Of a stretch of DNA of 46,207 nucleotides, positions 34,517-42,003 are shown piece by piece. The translations under genes and the position numbers were made by a program. Each line of letters starts with the position of its first letter. Position 1 is the stretch's first letter. Under the pieces are notes generated by a model, which worked only from the letters and a program-made list of their open reading frames with translations, made no database searches and had not been told where the DNA came from. The DNA comes from Chloroflexota bacterium (GTDB lineage: Bacteria > Chloroflexota > Anaerolineae > Anaerolineales > Anaerolineaceae): the NCBI GenBank assembly GCA_029265085.1, contig JAJUJY010000014.1:1-46207 (forward strand), written 5' to 3'.

Positions 34517-35719
34517 TTACCAACCGGCCGAAGGGGTCGCAGTGGCTAACAAACTCTGCATGATCCAACCTTCCTGGTTGTTTTCAGTTAAGATTTTTAC
34601 CCAAATGGTTCCCCCATCAGTTACAACCGGCTCAGAAATCACCTGCACCGGACTGCCGTTAATCAACGAGGTTAGTATTGTACCACCAGGCTCGCTGCGC
34701 ACAAATGCTCCATCTCCCTGTGGTGATGCGACTCTTGCCCAAACTGGCGTTGGCAGCGGAGTTACTGTTTTTGAGGGGATGGGTGAAGGAATTAAAGTAT
34801 TGGTTGGGGTTAATGTCTTTACCAGGGGTTGAGGTGTATCCGTTACAACCGGCTGGCTGGTTAAACCCTCCACCGGTTGCAAAGTTGGATTGATCATTGC
34901 TGATTGTGTTATCTCAGTATTTGGTAGCTGCGGCGGTTCATTCAGCCCAACCGCAAGGCCAATCCCTACAACACTAAATAAAATGATCATCGTAATCAAG
35001 GTATAGCCAAAGATTGTTGCGGGGCGCAATCCCAAAATCAGCACCATCGCTGCACCAACCAGAGCGGCGGTTGCCAAATGCACTAGAAACACATTAATTC
35101 CGTTTAGCCACAGACCAGCAGACCCATTTGTAAGGAGAAAACCCGCAGTACCCAAAGGCAAGAATAATGTGTAAGCCAGTGCCAGGTTCGGAATCAATGG
35201 GCGTTGGCGTGGAGACTGCACCAGCATATATATTGTCAACCCAGCGCCAATCACCAACACCACACTGTCTGGCCAGGAAAAAAACATATGATAGATAGGT
35301 TGGATAAATTCTTTACCCGGTGCCATCTGTTGGGCAATTACCCCAGCCAGTGCCCCGCATCCAAACAGGATTAAACCGGCAACAAACAAAGAAGCCATCG
35401 CCGTTAAGAAAAACCGGACCGAGCCAACAACCGTTGCTAATGACAAACCAGCCACTGGACCTAAAAACGGGGCAAATAAGACGGCCAGTAGAAATAAGGC
35501 GGGGGCATCAAAAATCAGAGCTGCCCCTAAGATTAATCCGGATAACAATGTGGAAAGAAAAAAATCAAAAGCAGGTGTCACCTGGTGGGCTAATGCCTCC
35601 AACAAGCCCGTTTTATCGCCCGTTTGGTCTGGCAATAACGAGCGCTTCTGCCTTCTACGCCGAGCGGGCGGCAAGGATGGATCATCAGGTAAAATGGGTT
35701 CACTGGTTGGTATATTCAT
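34517..35719 (-). CDS. DUF389-like membrane domain fused to an extracytoplasmic SH3 domain
   Basis: Encodes 400 residues. The N-terminus is basic. Residues about 55-270 hold seven or so membrane segments including A-P-F-L-G-P-V-A-G-L-S-L-A, the pattern of DUF389 membrane proteins. After a Thr/Pro/Ser-rich linker (about 290-320), a bacterial SH3 domain (V-W-A-R-V ... G-W-I-M) faces the outside. The start codon overlaps the HAD gene stop (ATGA), so the two are co-translated. The combination of the two domains is uncommon in my experience. The role is likely a surface sensor or anchor. Confidence 0.75.
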   Translation of the reverse strand: MNIPTSEPILPDDPSLPPARRRRQKRSLLPDQTGDKTGLLEALAHQVTPAFDFFLSTLLSGLILGAALIFDAPALFLLAVLFAPFLGPVAGLSLATVVGSVRFFLTAMASLFVAGLILFGCGALAGVIAQQMAPGKEFIQPIYHMFFSWPDSVVLVIGAGLTIYMLVQSPRQRPLIPNLALAYTLFLPLGTAGFLLTNGSAGLWLNGINVFLVHLATAALVGAAMVLILGLRPATIFGYTLITMIILFSVVGIGLAVGLNEPPQLPNTEITQSAMINPTLQPVEGLTSQPVVTDTPQPLVKTLTPTNTLIPSPIPSKTVTPLPTPVWARVASPQGDGAFVRSEPGGTILTSLINGSPVQVISEPVVTDGGTIWVKILTENNQEGWIMQSLLATATPSAGW

Positions 35720-36186
35720 AATCGCAGCGTTGCAACCATTCTGATAGGTTTTTCGATTAATTCAAACGCAGTAAGAACATCTGCCACAACGATATCAGCG
35801 GCGAAAAGAGCAGAAACGGCAGTTCCTTCTTTTGAAAGCACACTGATCCCAATGGCCGCTTCCTTCAACATTCCAGCGTCATTTGCCCCCTGCCCAATCG
35901 CAATGACACGTTCAGCCCCTAATTGGCGGACAAAATCAGCTTTTTGAGCTAATTCTTCTCCCGTGGTTAAAATTGTTGAACGAACGCCTAAATATTGATC
36001 AATTTGTGCTTGTTTTCCGTGGGTATTGGCCGTCACCAAATAAATGGTTAATCGATCGGATAAGCGCGTAATCGCCCGGTGAACACCATCAATCAGGCTC
36101 CCATCAACAGCCAGGGTCCCATTCACATCGCAAACCAGGTATTCCAATTTGTACACACCCCGTCCTGGAATGGTCAATTCAATCAT
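35716..36186 (-). CDS. HAD-superfamily hydrolase, small type
   Basis: Encodes 156 residues. HAD motif I is D-V-N-G-T-L (catalytic Asp), motif II is T-A-N, motif III likely K in Q-K-A-D-F, and motif IV is G-Q-G-A-N-D-A. The Asp-to-Asn change at the second motif I position is also found in the calcium-pump-like and other small HAD proteins. It lacks a cap, so it may act on a large or protein substrate. It has its own -10 box next to the start codon and is co-transcribed with the DUF389-like gene. Confidence 0.82.
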   Translation of the reverse strand: MIELTIPGRGVYKLEYLVCDVNGTLAVDGSLIDGVHRAITRLSDRLTIYLVTANTHGKQAQIDQYLGVRSTILTTGEELAQKADFVRQLGAERVIAIGQGANDAGMLKEAAIGISVLSKEGTAVSALFAADIVVADVLTAFELIEKPIRMVATLRL

Positions 36187-36192
36187 GATCTA

Positions 36193-36198
36193 ATTATA
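36193..36198 (-). promoter_or_regulatory. -10 box placed for a leaderless mRNA (HAD gene)
   Basis: On the minus strand TATAAT (36198-36193) is followed after six bases by the ATG at 36186. Confidence 0.55.
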
Positions 36199-36288
36199 AT
36201 ACAGTCTGTCAGATTGTATTTTGGACCAGCAGCGCCAATCAAACGCCTATACGCATATCGCGCGGTTCACAGAATTTTATTTCGCTTT

Positions 36289-36294
36289 TATAAT
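36289..36294 (+). promoter_or_regulatory. -10 box placed for a leaderless mRNA (lipoprotein gene)
   Basis: TATAAT is followed after seven bases by the ATG at 36302. It is divergent from the HAD gene's -10 box, 90 bases away. Confidence 0.55.
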
Positions 36295-36301
36295 TAAACC
36301 T

Positions 36302-37333
36302 ATGTCAAAACGTACCTTCTTCATCACCCTTTTTCTTATAATGATTCTGGCTGCAAGTGGCTGCTCAGGAATTCCGACCGAACCCTCTTCCCTGATTGAG
36401 CCCACCCAAACCAGCGAGGCGAATATTCCTCCGTCTCCTTCACCTGAACCTACACCTACGCCTGCAATCAATCGAATTTTATTGGTAAGCGGCCAGGTTA
36501 ACGGTGATTTCTTGCAGAAACTTCAATCCACAATATCCGCACAAGCCAATCAAGCTCAGATGGTCTTTGAGACGGTTGAATCGGTTCAGCCCAATGAAAT
36601 CCAACCCCAAGATAAGGTGGTTATTTTTCTTTCACCACCCGGGGATTTAATCAATTGGACCAGCACATCACCGCAAACACAGTTTGTAGCCATCAGTAAT
36701 CAAGAGATGCAGACAGCGGAAAATCTCAGTCTAATTCGCTCAGACCCGGCACAACAATCTTTTCTGCTCGGTTTCATCGCAGCGCTCGTTGCCCCGGATT
36801 TTCGTGTTGGGGGCTTATTTGATGCAAATGATCCTTTGGCCAGCCAATTACAAGACAGCTTCTCCAATGGTGCCCGGTATTATTGCGGCCGGTGTGTTCC
36901 GGTGTATGCCCCCGTCGTGTTTTTCCCGGTCGCCGGTAATGTATCCAATCCAACTGATAACACCGCCTGGCAAACAGCTTTTGCCGAGATGGATACAGCC
37001 AACCGTCTGGAGGTGATTGCCCTCCCCGCTGCCGCCCTGCAGCCAGATCTACTTGGCACAATTCAAAATGAAGATATTTTAATGGTCGGTACGCAAATCC
37101 CTGCCGATGAATACCGCAGTAAATGGGTTGCAACCGTCCGCCAAGATACCATTCAAGCAATTGAAGAAATTCTTCCTGGGCTACTCAAAGGTGAAGGCGG
37201 AAAGAATCTATCCGCCTCACTGGTAATTGAAGATGTCAATGAAGCCTGGCTTACCCCAGGCAAAAAAGCTCTTGCCGAAAAATTGATTGAAGATTTGCGG
37301 GGCGGCTGGATAAATCCCCTTAGCGTGCCCTGA
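36302..37333 (+). CDS. Lipoprotein with periplasmic-binding-protein (BMP-like) domain
   Basis: Encodes 343 residues. The lipoprotein signal ends at L-A-A-S-G-C (Cys near residue 20), followed by a Thr/Pro/Glu linker with T-P-T-P. The rest resembles a type I periplasmic binding protein of the BMP/PnrA kind: I-L-L-V-S-G-Q-V-N at the start of the fold, G-F-I-A-A-L-V-A-P-D-F in the first lobe, and a long C-terminal lobe. It may bind a nucleoside or other small ligand; no transporter gene is next to it. The in-frame ATG at 36302 is chosen over an earlier start because of the -10 box and the signal peptide. Confidence 0.75.
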   Translation: MSKRTFFITLFLIMILAASGCSGIPTEPSSLIEPTQTSEANIPPSPSPEPTPTPAINRILLVSGQVNGDFLQKLQSTISAQANQAQMVFETVESVQPNEIQPQDKVVIFLSPPGDLINWTSTSPQTQFVAISNQEMQTAENLSLIRSDPAQQSFLLGFIAALVAPDFRVGGLFDANDPLASQLQDSFSNGARYYCGRCVPVYAPVVFFPVAGNVSNPTDNTAWQTAFAEMDTANRLEVIALPAAALQPDLLGTIQNEDILMVGTQIPADEYRSKWVATVRQDTIQAIEEILPGLLKGEGGKNLSASLVIEDVNEAWLTPGKKALAEKLIEDLRGGWINPLSVP

Positions 37334-37346
37334 TAGAAAATTTTGA

Positions 37347-37994
37347 TTATTTCAGCCCGGCAAAGTGGTCTTTAGAACCCTGAAATTCTTCTATCGTCGC
37401 CTGTCCGGGCTGACTGATCCCCTCGCGCTTAATTACTTTCCAAATAGTCAGCGCGAGGATTTTGATATCCAGCCATAAAGACCAATGATCCACATACCAG
37501 ACATCCAGGCGAAATTTTTCTTCCCAGCTCAAGGCGTTGCGCCCATTAATTTGTGCCCAACCGGTGATTCCAGGCAGCACCTCATGCCGGCGAAACTGTT
37601 CGGAAGAATACCGCCCAAGATAATCCACCAGCAGCGGTCTTGGCCCTACCAGGCTCATTTCTCCACGCAAAATATTGACCAACTCTGGAAGTTCATCCAG
37701 GCTGGTGGAACGCAAAAACATTCCTAATTTGGTTAACCGCTGGTCGTCTGGGAGTGGTTTGCCCTTTCGATCTACTGCATTGCGCATGGTCCGGAATTTA
37801 TACAAGGTAAATACTTCACCGCGTAAACCTGGGCGCATCTGCCGAAATATCACCGGGCTGCCCTCTTTTACCCAAATAATCAACCCAACTACAACCAATA
37901 CGGGTGAAAAAATCACCAGGCCAGGGATCGTTAATACCAAATCAAACAGACGCTTATGAAATGGAACCCCCCGTGGTAATAGTCGAAATGCCAT
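37347..37994 (-). CDS. Bacterial sugar transferase (undecaprenyl-phosphate phosphoglycosyltransferase)
   Basis: Encodes 215 residues of the monotopic PglC/WcaJ group. The N-terminal re-entrant helix (F-D-L-V-L-T-I-P-G-L-V-I-F-S-P) is followed by the catalytic region K-F-R-T-M, the D-E-L-P-E-L dyad, V-G-P-R-P, G-W-A-Q-I-N-G-R and the W-Y-V-D-H-W stretch. These enzymes move a phospho-sugar from UDP-sugar to undecaprenyl phosphate and start surface glycan synthesis. The gene ends 13 bases from the convergent lipoprotein gene. A -10 box sits six bases before its ATG. Confidence 0.92.
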   Translation of the reverse strand: MAFRLLPRGVPFHKRLFDLVLTIPGLVIFSPVLVVVGLIIWVKEGSPVIFRQMRPGLRGEVFTLYKFRTMRNAVDRKGKPLPDDQRLTKLGMFLRSTSLDELPELVNILRGEMSLVGPRPLLVDYLGRYSSEQFRRHEVLPGITGWAQINGRNALSWEEKFRLDVWYVDHWSLWLDIKILALTIWKVIKREGISQPGQATIEEFQGSKDHFAGLK

Positions 37995-38000
37995 GGGCTC

Positions 38001-38006
38001 ATTTTA
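38001..38006 (-). promoter_or_regulatory. -10 box placed for a leaderless mRNA (sugar transferase gene)
   Basis: On the minus strand TAAAAT (38006-38001) is followed after six bases by the ATG at 37994; no ribosome site precedes it. Confidence 0.4.
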
Positions 38007-38062
38007 CCAAAATTTTTCCGCTTGCATTATAATTTTGAACAAATCACCCTGGGAGAAAAGAA

Positions 38063-38320
38063 ATGTTGCTTAAAATCTCGATTGAATACTGCTCAGTTTG
38101 ACACTATACCGACCGGGCTGTCAGTTTGGCGGCCGATCTGCTCAAATCTTTTGAACCTGAGATTGAATCCATTACCTTAATCCCCTCGGAGGGAGGCCGG
38201 TATGAAATTAATGTCAATGGAACGTTAATTTATTCCAAATTATCCACTCAGCGCCACGCCGATCCTGGCGAAGTGGTTAAGCTGGTGACGAAATACCTTC
38301 AGGAAGGTGTTAAAAAATGA
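38063..38320 (+). CDS. SelW/Rdx-family selenoprotein with in-frame UGA (selenocysteine) codon
   Basis: A frame of 85 codons before the stop runs from ATG 38063 through an in-frame TGA at 38099-38101 to TAA-type stop at 38320. Reading the TGA as selenocysteine gives Y-C10-S-V-U13, the C-x-x-U redox motif of the SelW/Rdx thioredoxin-like family, then the G-G-R-Y-E-I-N-V-N-G stretch and G-E-V-V-K-L-V typical of Rdx proteins. The TGA lies at the base of a hairpin (TGACA 38099-38103 with TGTCA 38119-38123), as bacterial SECIS elements do. GGGAGA precedes the ATG by 6-8 bases. Overlaps trpS (ATGA). The selenium machinery is not visible in this window. Confidence 0.8.
38099..38123 (+). promoter_or_regulatory. 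Candidate bacterial SECIS hairpin starting at the UGA codon
   Basis: TGACA (38099-38103) pairs with TGTCA (38119-38123); CC and GG inside (38109-38110, 38115-38116) close a four-base loop GACC. Placement directly at the UGA codon fits bacterial SECIS geometry. The inner pairing is weak, so the exact fold is uncertain. Confidence 0.45.
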
Positions 38321-39306
38321 TGAATAAGAAAGGCCGTGTCTTTTCCGGCGCCCGCCCCACCGGACGCCAGCACCTTGGGAATTATTTAGGTGCCATGCGC
38401 AATTATGTTGCCATGCAAGAAGAATATAACTGCGTTTACTGCATCGTTGATGTTCATGCGTTGACCACAATGGAAACCACCCTGGACCTGCGTCCCAATA
38501 CCTATGAAATGGCATTAGATTGGCTTGCAGTTGGGATCCGCCCGGAAGAGTCCATCATGTTCATCCAGTCGCATGTTCCCCAGGTCATGGAATTGCACAC
38601 CTACCTCTCGATGGTTACTCCGCTTGGAAAACTGACTGACTTACCAACATTTAAAGAAAAGGTCCGCCAACATGCGAACAATGTAAATTATGGGTTGGTC
38701 GGTTACCCGGTCTTAATGACCGCCGATATAGTCCTGTACAAAGCCGATTTTGTCCCGGTTGGTGTGGATCAAGCACCCCACCTGGAATTTGCACGCGAAA
38801 CGGTCCGTTCCTTTAATTTCCGCTATAACACCAAGTGCTTGATTGAACCGCAAATGAAGGTCACTGAAGTGCCCAAGGTGCTTGGCATTGATGGTCAAGC
38901 CAAAATGGGTAAAAGCCTCAATAATCACATCGAACTGGCAGCCACACCCGAAGAAACCCAACAGCGAGTCATGCAAATGGTAACCGACCCGCAAAGGTTG
39001 CGCCGAACCGATCCTGGTAACCCAGATATTTGCAACGTGTTCACCATGCACAAAATTTTCTCTGCCGCAGAAGAGGTCGAAACCATCAACACAGAATGCC
39101 GGCAGGCAGGTATTGGCTGTGTGGATTGCAAAAAACGGTTTGCTAAAAGTCTGAACACTCATCTGGAACCGTTCCGTGCACGCCGCAGCGAATACGACCA
39201 GAAACCAGATCAAATCTGGGAGATATTAAACGAAGGCGGTAAACGCGCTCGCGAGATTGCCGAACAAACCATGGTAGAAGTTCGCGAAGCGATTGGATTA
39301 CCCTGA
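38317..39306 (+). CDS. trpS: Tryptophanyl-tRNA synthetase
   Basis: A 329-residue class I synthetase that joins Trp to tRNA-Trp. The HIGH-like motif is H-L-G-N-Y (about residues 20-24), and the KMSKS motif reads K-M-G-K-S near residue 197, with Gly in place of Ser. The ATG overlaps the stop of the selW-like gene, so it is coupled to it. C-x2-C pairs near residue 270 (G-C-V-D-C) are present. The next gene dtd starts at the final base of its stop codon. Confidence 0.96.
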   Translation: MMNKKGRVFSGARPTGRQHLGNYLGAMRNYVAMQEEYNCVYCIVDVHALTTMETTLDLRPNTYEMALDWLAVGIRPEESIMFIQSHVPQVMELHTYLSMVTPLGKLTDLPTFKEKVRQHANNVNYGLVGYPVLMTADIVLYKADFVPVGVDQAPHLEFARETVRSFNFRYNTKCLIEPQMKVTEVPKVLGIDGQAKMGKSLNNHIELAATPEETQQRVMQMVTDPQRLRRTDPGNPDICNVFTMHKIFSAAEEVETINTECRQAGIGCVDCKKRFAKSLNTHLEPFRARRSEYDQKPDQIWEILNEGGKRAREIAEQTMVEVREAIGLP

Positions 39307-39743
39307 TGCGTGCGGTTGTACAACGCGTTAAACGCGGTGCGGTTACGGTTGACGGGAAAATCATTTCTCAAATTGAGAAAGGTTATGTAATTTTATTAGG
39401 GATTGGCCCGGATGATACCGATGAGCAAGCTGCTGCACTGGCTCGAAAAATTGCCTTACTGCGTGTCTTTGAAGATACGCAGGGTAAGATGAACCTTTCC
39501 TTGCTGGATGTAGGCGGGGAAGCCCTGGTGGTTTCCCAATTCACCTTATATGCCGATACCCGTAAAGGCAACCGCCCATCGTTTACTCAGGCTGCCCTAC
39601 CCAATATTGCCGAGCCCCTCGTCGAACGTTTTGCTCAGCACCTTGCTGCACAAGGTGTTCCTGTCCAACAAGGACAATTTGGCGCAGAGATGCTGGTGGA
39701 TATTGTCAATGATGGTCCGGTGACCATCTTTTTCGAAATGTAA
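39306..39743 (+). CDS. dtd: D-aminoacyl-tRNA deacylase
   Basis: Hydrolyses D-amino acids from mis-charged tRNAs, a proofreading function that suits its place after trpS. The 145 residues carry the N-terminal M-R-A-V-V-Q-R-V, the catalytic-site S-Q-F-T-L-Y-A-D-T and the G-P-V-T-I (N-D-G-P-V-T) motif of DTD. The length matches the family. The ATG shares its first base with the trpS stop codon. Confidence 0.95.
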   Translation: MRAVVQRVKRGAVTVDGKIISQIEKGYVILLGIGPDDTDEQAAALARKIALLRVFEDTQGKMNLSLLDVGGEALVVSQFTLYADTRKGNRPSFTQAALPNIAEPLVERFAQHLAAQGVPVQQGQFGAEMLVDIVNDGPVTIFFEM

Positions 39744-39785
39744 AAATATTTTTCGATGAACTTTACAGCGTACAGATCAAAAGAG

Positions 39786-39815
39786 TTGACGGTTTTCGAG
39801 CAAATGTGGTAAGAT
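39786..39815 (+). promoter_or_regulatory. Promoter of infC-rpmI-rplT
   Basis: TTGACG (39786-39791), 18 bases, then TGG-TAAGAT (extended -10; TAAGAT at 39810-39815). It lies about 80 bases before the infC start. Confidence 0.6.
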
Positions 39816-39826
39816 CATAACACGCC

Positions 39827-39850
39827 GGTCCGTTCTAGAACAAACGGACT
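39827..39850 (+). promoter_or_regulatory. Hairpin in the infC leader
   Basis: GTCCGTT (39828-39834) pairs with AACGGAC (39843-39849), and the loop holds the palindrome part TTCTAGAA. It may be an autoregulatory structure of the IF3/L20 operon leader, but that is inference. Confidence 0.4.
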
Positions 39851-39893
39851 CGTTTGATTATAGCAAGCCTGTTTTCAGGGAAGGAGAAAGCCC

Positions 39894-40469
39894 ATTAGTA
39901 CTACGAATTTTCGGGTAAATGAGCAAATTAGGGTCCCAGAGGTTCGCCTCATCGGCCCAAATGGTGAAAACGTCGGGGTAGTTGCAATCGACAAAGCCCT
40001 CAAGATGGCGCGCGAAGCCGAATTGGACCTTGTAGAAGTTGCCCCGGGAGCCACACCACCTGTTTGCCGGGTGATGGACTTCGGTAAATTTCTCTACGAG
40101 CGAACCAAGAAAGAACGCGAAGCTCGCAAATCGCAAACCAAGATTGAAGTCAAAGAAATTCGGCTGCGCCCGAAGACCAATGAACATCATCGTGGTTTCA
40201 AGACTCGCGATGCACGCCGATGGTTATTGGAAGGCAACAAAGTCCGCGTCACAATTCGTTTCCGTGGCCGCGAAATCAGCTATCCTGAAATCGCTCTGGA
40301 AGATTTAAAAGAAATTGCCACCGAACTGGCTGACATCGCAACGGTTGAGCAAATGCCTGGTATGGAAGGTCGTGTAATGACAATGGTCCTTGCACCCACC
40401 AAAGCTTCTGGCGGACGCAAGAAATCAACCAGTGAAGCAGGCGAAAAAACGACCGAAGAAGCTGAGTAA
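39894..40469 (+). CDS. infC: Translation initiation factor IF-3, AUU start codon
   Basis: A 191-residue initiation factor that binds 30S and checks start codons. The N-terminal domain begins (fM)-S-T-T-N-F-R-V-N-E-Q-I-R; the linker and C-terminal domain with G-R-E-I-S-Y and a final Lys/Glu-rich tail follow. No ATG or GTG lies upstream near the domain's start. The ATT at 39894 has a strong AGGAGA 6-7 bases before it, so an AUU start is the best reading. AUU is the classic start of infC, letting IF-3 repress itself. An internal ATG at 40005 would cut off the conserved N-terminal domain. Confidence 0.9.
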   Translation: MSTTNFRVNEQIRVPEVRLIGPNGENVGVVAIDKALKMAREAELDLVEVAPGATPPVCRVMDFGKFLYERTKKEREARKSQTKIEVKEIRLRPKTNEHHRGFKTRDARRWLLEGNKVRVTIRFRGREISYPEIALEDLKEIATELADIATVEQMPGMEGRVMTMVLAPTKASGGRKKSTSEAGEKTTEEAE

Positions 40470-40521
40470 GCCGCTTCCCAGCCCTAATCCGGGGAATTTG
40501 CTTCTCCACTTTGAAATTTTC

Positions 40522-40530
40522 TGGTATAAT
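40522..40530 (+). promoter_or_regulatory. Extended -10 promoter candidate before rpmI
   Basis: TGGTATAAT (TGn-TATAAT) lies between infC and rpmI. A transcript starting near 40537 would begin inside the left arm of the hairpin at 40531-40557. Confidence 0.45.
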
Positions 40531-40566
40531 TTGCGGTCGCGTGTAAGCAGACCGCAATATTTTTAT
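40531..40566 (+). terminator. Intrinsic terminator or attenuator between infC and rpmI
   Basis: TTGCGGTC (40531-40538) pairs with GACCGCAA (40550-40557) around an 11-base loop, then a T-rich stretch (TATTTTTATT). It would stop part of infC read-through just before the rpmI ribosome site. Confidence 0.65.
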
Positions 40567-40582
40567 TGAGAGGAGTTCCGCT

Positions 40583-40819
40583 GTGCCTCGCAAGGTTAAA
40601 GACCAAAAATATAAGTTGAAGACTCATAAGGCAACCTCCAAACGGTTCCGCCTGACCGGGTCGGGCACCCTGGTACGCACCAAGGGCGGCAAAAGCCATC
40701 TGCGCCGCCGCACCTCCAAGCGGACCAAAGCCCTGTTATCTGAAATGATTGCTGTTAAGGGTGAGAATATCATCCAGCGCGTCATTCGCTTGGCTCCCTA
40801 TCTGAAGAAGAAGGCCTAG
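40583..40819 (+). CDS. rpmI: 50S ribosomal protein L35
   Basis: Encodes 78 residues, basic throughout. The core K-L-K-T-H-K-A-T-S-K-R-F and H-L-R-R-R-T-S-K-R-T match L35. It is about 12 residues longer at the N-terminus (P-R-K-V-K-D-Q-K-Y) than the usual 64-66 residue protein. The start is GTG at 40583, with GAGAGGAG about 6 bases before it. L35 is a 50S subunit protein in the conserved infC-rpmI-rplT operon. Confidence 0.94.
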   Translation: MPRKVKDQKYKLKTHKATSKRFRLTGSGTLVRTKGGKSHLRRRTSKRTKALLSEMIAVKGENIIQRVIRLAPYLKKKA

Positions 40820-40836
40820 GCTAGTTCGTTATCCAC

Positions 40837-40886
40837 CACTATTTAGTGCGACTGTTGGGTGTTCGCAACAGGTGATCCTGATCACC
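40837..40886 (+). promoter_or_regulatory. Three adjacent hairpins in the rpmI-rplT spacer
   Basis: CACTA/TAGTG (40837-40848), TGTTG/CAACA (40853-40870) and GGTGATC/GATCACC (40871-40886) occur in the unusually long 98-base gap. They could be an L20-binding autoregulatory site, a known type of control in this operon, but the match is not tested. Confidence 0.35.
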
Positions 40887-40917
40887 GGCGCCCAGGGGTA
40901 CGCAAAGGAGAGTTCGT

Positions 40918-41265
40918 ATGCGTGTGAAAGGCGGCCCAAGCGGCCACATTCGACACAAGAAAATTCTGAAGATTACCAAGGGCCAGTACGGTACTCGGCA
41001 CAATCTTTTCCGACGGGCGAATCAGGCTATGCTCAAAAGCCTGTGGTACCAGTTCCGCGACCGCCGCGTTCGCAAACGCGATCTGCGCAAACTGTGGATT
41101 ACCCGTATCAACGCTGCAGCTCGGTTGAATGGCATCAGCTACAGCAAATTGGTTTTTGCTATGCGTAAAGCTGAAATCAATTTGAACCGCAAGATGCTGG
41201 CTGATTTAGCTGTGCGTGATCCGCAAGCGTTTACCGCGATCGTCGAAAAAGCAAAAGCTGCTTAA
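40918..41265 (+). CDS. rplT: 50S ribosomal protein L20
   Basis: Encodes 115 residues, the usual length. The N-terminal basic arm (M-R-V-K-G-G, R-H-K-K-I-L-K) and the globular part ([27 protein letters not shown]) are typical. It binds 23S rRNA early in 50S assembly and in other bacteria represses its own operon. AAAGGAGAG precedes the ATG. Confidence 0.97.
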   Translation: MRVKGGPSGHIRHKKILKITKGQYGTRHNLFRRANQAMLKSLWYQFRDRRVRKRDLRKLWITRINAAARLNGISYSKLVFAMRKAEINLNRKMLADLAVRDPQAFTAIVEKAKAA

Positions 41266-41294
41266 TCATTCTCAGGTCTGCTGTACAATGCATT

Positions 41295-41325
41295 AAACGG
41301 GATGGTTTGTCCATCCCGTTTTCAT
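41295..41325 (+). terminator. Rho-independent terminator of the infC-rpmI-rplT operon
   Basis: AAACGGGATGG (41295-41305) pairs perfectly with CCATCCCGTTT (41311-41321) around TTTGT, with a T-rich tail. Confidence 0.9.
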
Positions 41326-41427
41326 TTTTACAGACAGACATTCGCTTAAAAAGAGAAAATATTCCACCTGCAGTTTTCAGGTATACTTAATTTGTTCGGG
41401 AATCGTTATTTTTACAGGAGGGGTTGG

Positions 41428-42003
41428 ATGAACGAACTAAAAGCATTTTACGCCTTTCCAACCAGCCAGGTTTTGGAAATTATTCACGGTGATATCACCG
41501 AAGAAAATGTAGATGCCATAGTCAATGCTGCCAACGCCCATCTCCAGCACGGCGGAGGGGTTGCAGCAGCCATTGTGAGCAAAGCAGGTCGGGAAATTCA
41601 AGCCGAAAGCAATCTGTGGGTTGAACGACATGGTTTAGTCAGCCATTCAGAACCAGCCTTAACCAGTTCAGGAAAACTGCCATGCAAATTTATCATCCAT
41701 GCGGTTGGACCCATTTGGGGTGAAGGCGACGAAGATGAAAAATTAACCGCAGCCATTCATGGAAGCCTATCGCTGGCAGATCATTTATCCTTGACCTCAA
41801 TGGCCCTGCCAGCCATTTCAACTGGGATATTTGGGTTTCCAAAAGACCGGGCGGCTTTCCTGATTTATTCAGAAATACAGCACTATTTTTTGAAAAATCC
41901 AGCTTCAAACTTAAACCTGGTTCGAATAACCATCATTGACCACCCCACTCTGGATGTATTTCTAAATCAATTTCACTTATTCTTCAACCAGGAACAATCA
42001 TGA
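41428..42003 (+). CDS. Macro-domain protein (ADP-ribose-binding or hydrolase)
   Basis: Encodes 191 residues of the macro fold: G-D-I-T-E-E-N-V-D-A-I-V-N-A-A-N near residues 21-36, the H-G-G-G-V-A-A-A-I loop, the H-A-V-G-P-I-W strand, and S-T-G-I-F-G-F-P near 130. These residues bind ADP-ribose; the Asn and Gly-rich loops are intact, so hydrolase activity is possible. The ATG at 41428 has GGAGGGG about 5 bases before it; a longer start is unsupported. It overlaps the methyltransferase gene by ATGA. Confidence 0.92.
   Translation: MNELKAFYAFPTSQVLEIIHGDITEENVDAIVNAANAHLQHGGGVAAAIVSKAGREIQAESNLWVERHGLVSHSEPALTSSGKLPCKFIIHAVGPIWGEGDEDEKLTAAIHGSLSLADHLSLTSMALPAISTGIFGFPKDRAAFLIYSEIQHYFLKNPASNLNLVRITIIDHPTLDVFLNQFHLFFNQEQS

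Noticed and set aside
38063..38320. Reading the selW-like locus as a frameshifted pseudogene
   Set aside because: No frame change is needed: one TGA in a conserved C-x-x-U position explains it, the family residues continue in the same frame, and a ribosome site and hairpin fit expression.
40005..40469. infC starting at the internal ATG 40005
   Set aside because: It would lose the conserved N-terminal domain of IF-3; the ATT with a strong ribosome site upstream restores the full length.
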